Assembly (NCBI GenBank): GCA_021904315.1
Contig: CM038908.1
Coordinates: forward strand, 21,906,501-21,970,500
Length of the DNA stretch: 64,000 nucleotides
Direction of reading: 5' to 3'
From: Sphagnum magellanicum
Lineage: Eukaryota; Streptophyta; Sphagnopsida; Sphagnales; Sphagnaceae
Shown: in pieces, positions 59,001 through 64,000 of the stretch
Layout: each line of letters opens with the position of its first letter
How positions within the stretch are numbered: position 1 is the first letter of the stretch
Made by a program: the position numbers and the translations under genes
Notes under the pieces: model-generated
Told to the model about the DNA's origin: nothing
The model's database searches: none
What the model saw: only the letters and a program-made list of their open reading frames with translations

Positions 59001-61200
59001 GACAAGGAATACAACGTGACTGTACAAAGAAACAAAGAGTCCAGCAGGGCCTGCAAATTGTGTTGTGAATCTCCCCCTTCTTCTTGTCTCCACAGATGCA
59101 AAGAGTAGAGAATGTTGAGGATTTGACGGAAGTAAAAATCTTCAGAGCAACCGTATTAAAGCCCTTCTCCAGCAATTCTCAAACCACTCCTGTTAGTAGA
59201 GAAACGGGAATTTCGCGAGGTACTATGCACCTCAGGAGGGGTAACTAACCTGATTGCAATTTCAAGCTGTTTGAGTGGAAGTTGAGAGATTACGAAAGAG
59301 GTAGCGGAGGAGGCCTGTCCCGCGCAGTGCCCTTGAGGTGCTTTAATTATGCTAGGCTTTGAGCAGTTCGGTGCCCTGGAAGTTTCGCTGTTTGCTTCCA
59401 TTCTTTTGAAACAGAATTAATTTTTTTCCTGACGAATCGGTATCCGAAAATCCGATACGAAATCGGTACGACAAATGGTACCAAGACCAAAGAGGACGCG
59501 TCTAAAAGGCGTAGAATTTCCTCGCTTTGATCTGTCAAAGGTGACAATTGATGTACACGCAAAGACTCGATGAGATTATATACTAATATTACGGGATCTG
59601 AGTTACCTACGTAGTACGCACTAATAAAAGCCTCTGAGTCGTGCCGCAATATGGGTAATAACTGTTTCGCTGGCATGTTGTATGGGAATCCTTTGCTCTG
59701 TCGTCTCGACGACATCAGTCTCCGGTCTGACCTTTGTGGGAGACCGATATCACGATAATATGGGTACCTGTAGTTGTATCGATCACCATACAACTGTCAA
59801 CCAAATGAAGGAAGGAAGCGTGATGAATTGGTGGGGATGACGTTAGAAATTTAATAGTGTCTCCTTTTTAGAATGCCTCACGCCAAAATTTTACTATTTT
59901 GCAATAAGGTACATATTCCTGGTTTGCTCAAGAAAAAAAGAAAAAAAAGATTGAAGTTTAGGCGAGTTCAACACAAAGTTAAACCGAGGACAATAGGGAA
60001 AGGCAGGCTGGATTTGTGGATTTCAAGGGAGTGTTGCTCGGAAGGAAATCCTATGCATGGGTTTAAGGTTCATTTCCCTTCCATCCAACGCAAACCTGTC
60101 ACACATTCTGCTCTCGTAGTTACAGAGGCAGCCAGTGATTTTCTTCACCAATCAATCAGCTGTACGAGATTCTGACTACTGCTGTGCCACTGCTTGTATT
60201 GTTGTTGCATGGCTCCATAAGTTAATTGAGCTGCTAAAGGTACATTTTTGTTTCTCCCAAATGTTTCTTCTGTCCCAACTCAACTAGCTGCAGTTTTCAT
60301 GCAAGAAGTTGACACACCTGCCGATTACCGTACAACCTTGGCAGATTCCACACAAATTATTTTATTTTAGAAATGTTGAAACTTTCACCAAAAAACATTG
60401 TTTTCAAAGAACAGAATTTTCGTGAAGGGAATTATTGGATATGTTGGAATATTTAAGAATAATCTTATTGACATGGAATCTTTCTAATTATTTGTTGACA
60501 GACATGTGTTGAAGCGCCCATGTACTTAGTATTGCAGTGGATTTCACATAATTTTGGTGGGCTGCGGCGTCCCCCTCATCGCTTTAGGCTGAAGAATCTC
60601 CACCAAACTCACAACTACAGCTAGTCATCCAGCAGCATCCAATCAACTTCACAGGTGTAAGCATGTCAGAGGAGGAAGGTCGCATGCACTCTCTATGCCT
60701 GCAACTCCCATCTGTCAGCCAGTCATTTTTTGGGGGTGAAAAATCCCCAAAAAGCGACACAAATTTCTGTAAAGGGAATGCTCTGTTCCAAATGCCCATT
60801 TAAGAAAAGGAAAAATTGCCAAATTGCGACAGAAAACTGGTTTTGCTGCAGAGGGTGTCCCAGATTCATGCCTACTCGCTATACATTTAAGACTTCTCTG
60901 GAAAAGAGTCAAAGAGTCGCCAGTTAAGTTGAAATCTGCCTACCGATGCTTGCCACTCTAGGTCCACGAAGGAATTGAAAAAACAAAACATTGTTGTCGG
61001 TCTTAGACGGTGGTGCGAGTGGCTTCATAATGTTGAGCACATAGATTGGAGCTTCACCTTTGGAAAATGTACAAAGGAATGGATTGGGACAATTTCATCG
61101 ACTTTATTACATTTGAATAATGGGCAAGCAGAAGGCATGAGAACCAACCCTGATTCCTTGACAGCAAGTGAGGCAACAAGGAAACTGTGGGAGATGCCAA
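59001..61200. other. 5' flank of RLK pseudogene with about 1 kb insertion
   Basis: It matches 21,158-22,335, except for 59,580-60,600. That extra segment includes a piece (about 60,350-60,480: 'gaaatgttgaaa', 'ggaatattt', 'tggaatc') resembling the RLK intron at 19,190-19,310 and 55,870-56,010. No gene is supported. Open frames of 100-148 codons at 59,347-59,793 and 59,873-60,175 match nothing I recognise. Confidence 0.5.
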
Positions 61201-61261
61201 ATACCACACTGAATAGAATCTCTGATTGAATAGTGAGCATTGAGGATTCTAGAGCCTAAAA

Positions 61262-63839
61262 TTTGGACCTATTTTCTCATCTGTGGTTCTACAAAATCAT
61301 TGTCTAACATCTGTTGTCTCACATGTTTAACAAATCCATCTTTTGCTTCACTATCAATCTGTGAACATTTTATGATGATGTGTCCTCTAACTCTACAAAA
61401 AGCAAAGATTTTAGAAAATGTTTGAGCTAACCTAGTTAAATCCTCATAATAGAAATTTCTACATTTTGGATTCTTTCTATTTGTTTTGATTCTTTTGCTT
61501 GTGTTATTCATCTGAGGTGGTAATGCCTCCTCCAAAACATTCACTTGTGCATCATCATACACACAAGTTCTTGGGTAAATTGCATTTACCTATTTTGGAA
61601 TATTAAGATTGTAGTTAATTTCCACATCCCAGTACTCTACTGGTTCATGATATTTTGGTGATGGTGAGTGGTACACAAATGGTACATTTGTGTGTTTGTT
61701 GTAATTACTTCACCAACTATTCACACATTTCGGACTTGAAGAATTTCCAAGGTCTACCAATAGTAATTTGTCCCTTAGATTTTTCTCGTCCCCATCTTTT
61801 TGAACAATAGATAGTGCTTGAAAAACATGAATATCCCCTTCTCTTGGGTATACTTCAAACTTGATCCCCATCACTAGAGATTGCCTTTTATAACCAAGAA
61901 GTCTATGTGGACCCCTTGTCCATACTTCTCTTTTTGCTCCAATTCCTACTGAAGACATTTGATGTCTTGCATGTCGTTCTTCTATTTGCAAACTTATGGG
62001 TTTCAAAATTGTACCCCTATTCGCCTTTCATATACTTCCTGATCTACATACTAATTTTTTTCAAGATTGGAATTGATGTTTTACTTCTTGGCTTCTTGAT
62101 CCATTTGCCTTTACAAACTTTGACTCACCATTTGATTCATATTGTTGTGCAAATCTTAAATTTGTTTTGTTTCTTGGTAGATAATTTTCGACTTAAACTT
62201 TTATAGCTTTCACTGTTTAAACCTTCGTCTTCTATTTTCCAAAAAAATCAGAAATCTAAATCTACCATGAAATAATATCTCCGCTTCCAATTTTCAAAAT
62301 CTATAGAAAGTAATGCTTTCAAAATAAATCCAAAACTACTCAGAATATTGTTGTTGCTTTTTGCTTCAAAAAAAAATTGTCCTCAAAATGGTCGCCAAAT
62401 GGTAGGCGTAGATCTTATCCTAGAATTGCTTTCTGCCTAGTTAAAATAATACAAATTTCACTTCAAATATTCATTTTAACATTTGAAATCTATGGTTTTA
62501 ATATTCAAAAAAAATTGGTAGATTATTTCTACACAATTTTCTTCTTATAACTATTGTTCATTCTCTTCAAATTTTATTTCTTCCTTAAAATAAATTTTTT
62601 GGTCAGAATATAGTTAGATTATTAGAAAACCAAAACACAACATATTTAAAGTAAAATTCATATTTTTTTATTAAACCCACACTTCTTTCTTTATTCCAAA
62701 TTGAATGGTGAAAACACATTAACGGTGAACCACTTTTGTTCAAAAAACATGATGTATAACAAATATTATAGTACGTAATAAACTAAAATGTTAATGGCAT
62801 CCTTTGACTAACTTAAACATAGGATAAAAATTTAAAATTTGCACAACAACATTTTGGAACTCAAAATTCACTTTGAATCAAAATTAATCTTGATCCAATA
62901 GTTAGACAAGGAGGATTGAATAAACTCAATGTACATAGAATATATAATTTATAGTTTTTCAATGGCCATAAGGCCTCATGTTTGTGATTCATGAAACATT
63001 ACCAAATAAAAGGAAATTGAAAAATAATGTAATGCCCATCTATAAAATCTCTTCCTCTTTGATATGGTAGTGGTTTTTCTTGAAAGGAAGATATTATTAT
63101 GCATTCATTGCTAAAAAAATATAAAACAACACAATTTTTGAATGCAACTTCATCCAAAAATTTTAAAATTTTAAATTGTTCAAGATTTAATTAATGTATA
63201 TCAATATCATGCAACATAAAAAAATTCACCCAATTTTTTTGTCGACAACCTTACTTTTTAAGTACATATTCAAATTTTCAAACTATGTGATGGGTATTAT
63301 TTGGTCACAAATATATTCCATATATTTAAAAAATTCAATATTTGTTTGAATTTTCAAAATAATTGATTAAATTGAGTCTAAAATTAATCAAATATACTTT
63401 TTTTTTTTTAAAATCCAAGATGTGATGTCCATATGTTACCAAAAATTTTAATTGCAAAAAGATTATACTTGTGATTACAATTTTTGAGAGGCTTAGTGTG
63501 CTTTCACAAATAAAATTTTGTGGTCTTAAAGGTAGAAATCATAATTCAAAACATGAAAAATTTGTGGTTTGAAATACCATCATAACTCTAAACTTGTAAT
63601 GTGTCTCTATTTTTAACTCCAATAGCTTTTTAAATTTAACTTTGTGTAAAAAATTAAAGTGCCTTTTGATTCCAAAAAAATCTAGAACTACATCTTAAGT
63701 TCTCTTCTCCCTAAAAATAATTCAAAATCAAATGACCAACAATCTTAATCCTATCCAGCTCATCAAATGCATTATTGCATCCTTGCCCTTTACTAATTAA
63801 TCATTGCCTTCTTGAGTTTGTTCCATTCACAGGGTAACA
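61262..63839 (-). mobile_element. LTR element B, copy 3 (truncated)
   Basis: Minus orientation. From 63,839 down it has an LTR, a leader with local rearrangement, and the same N-terminal coding blocks as copies 1 and 2, including knuckle-like CRVRGHIIIKC near 61,390. It is cut off near 61,262 at the edge of the duplicated unit. Its outer flank after 63,839 does not match that of the other copies, so it is a separate insertion. Broken many times. Confidence 0.65.
63580..63839 (-). repeat. LTR of element B, copy 3
   Basis: 260 bp; starts TGTTAC in element sense. It is followed inward by the primer-site-like TGGTATTTCAAACC and aligns with 49,679-49,939. Confidence 0.55.
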
Positions 63840-64000
63840 CCCTTTTAGTATGCTCCCCCCTTAATGTGCTTTGAACCTTATACCAAAAAAATTTGATTGT
63901 TAATGAACATGTATGAATATACTTGATTGTAATTCACATACATAAACAATGTGCCTTTTTTTTTAAGAATATGAAATAAGTAATGTTATGATTTGTTATA
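63840..64000. other. AT-rich end of window
   Basis: Nothing recognisable. Confidence 0.4.

Larger units (their letters stand above)
47745..61200 (+). repeat. segmental duplication, unit 2
   Basis: It is the direct counterpart of 391-22,335 without element A. Compared with unit 1 it has a deletion of about 2.8 kb (junction near 55,340-55,365), an expanded exon array (56,119-57,270), about 0.25 kb extra at 57,715-57,960, and about 1 kb extra at 59,580-60,600. Confidence 0.9.

Noticed and set aside
59347-60175. 148- and 100-codon open frames in the insertion upstream of the receptor pseudogene
   Set aside because: No recognisable motif. The first spans the insertion edge, and its conserved part is shared 5' flank.

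Overview
The window looks like nuclear DNA of a seed plant with a large, repeat-rich, AT-rich genome. A gymnosperm is plausible but not proven. The evidence is spliced plant genes with GT-AG introns, plant-type leucine-rich-repeat receptor kinases (LRR-RLKs), a plant-like DNA polymerase delta fragment, LTR retroelements primed by initiator methionine tRNA, and long stretches with no gene. Every host gene or gene remnant I can support lies on the minus strand.

The framework is a direct segmental duplication. Unit 1 runs from about 391 to 22,335 and unit 2 from about 47,745 to 61,200. Each carries one LRR-RLK gene, its 5' and 3' flanks and, downstream, part of an old LTR element that I call B. 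Unit 1 also holds a younger Ty3/gypsy element, A (819-8490), inserted into the B copy; the matching site in unit 2 is empty. By hand alignment the two LTRs of A differ at about 26 of 722 sites (3.6%). Sampled gene sequence of the two units differs by about 5%. The order was therefore: B inserted, then the segment duplicated, then A inserted into unit 1.

The RLK in unit 1 (10,819-21,157) reads as an open gene of about 19 exons. It has a signal peptide, an LRR N-terminal cap, ten LRR exons of matching phase, a cysteine cap, a transmembrane segment and a complete Ser/Thr kinase. The ectodomain resembles LRR-RLK subfamily VIII-1, while the kinase resembles the VIII-2/DUF26/CRPK1 group. The copy in unit 2 (50,551-59,000) is a pseudogene. 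It has lost about 2.8 kb of LRR exons, has a stop at the HRD arginine, NFG in place of DFG, and damaged splice sites. It has also multiplied one pair of LRR exons into a local array.

Between the units (22.3-47.7 kb) lie diverged tandem repeats, minisatellites, foldback or MITE candidates, and a decayed coding stretch of about 220 codons near 34 kb. Next comes a pseudogene of the last nine exons of POLD1, the DNA polymerase delta catalytic subunit (41,483-44,529). It abuts the broken end of the second B copy (about 44,555-49,939). A third, separate B fragment (61,262-63,839) closes the window.

I found no rRNA, tRNA, CRISPR or bacterial-type features. The ages, the host clade and the RLK domain mixture are inferences by eye; no database was searched.
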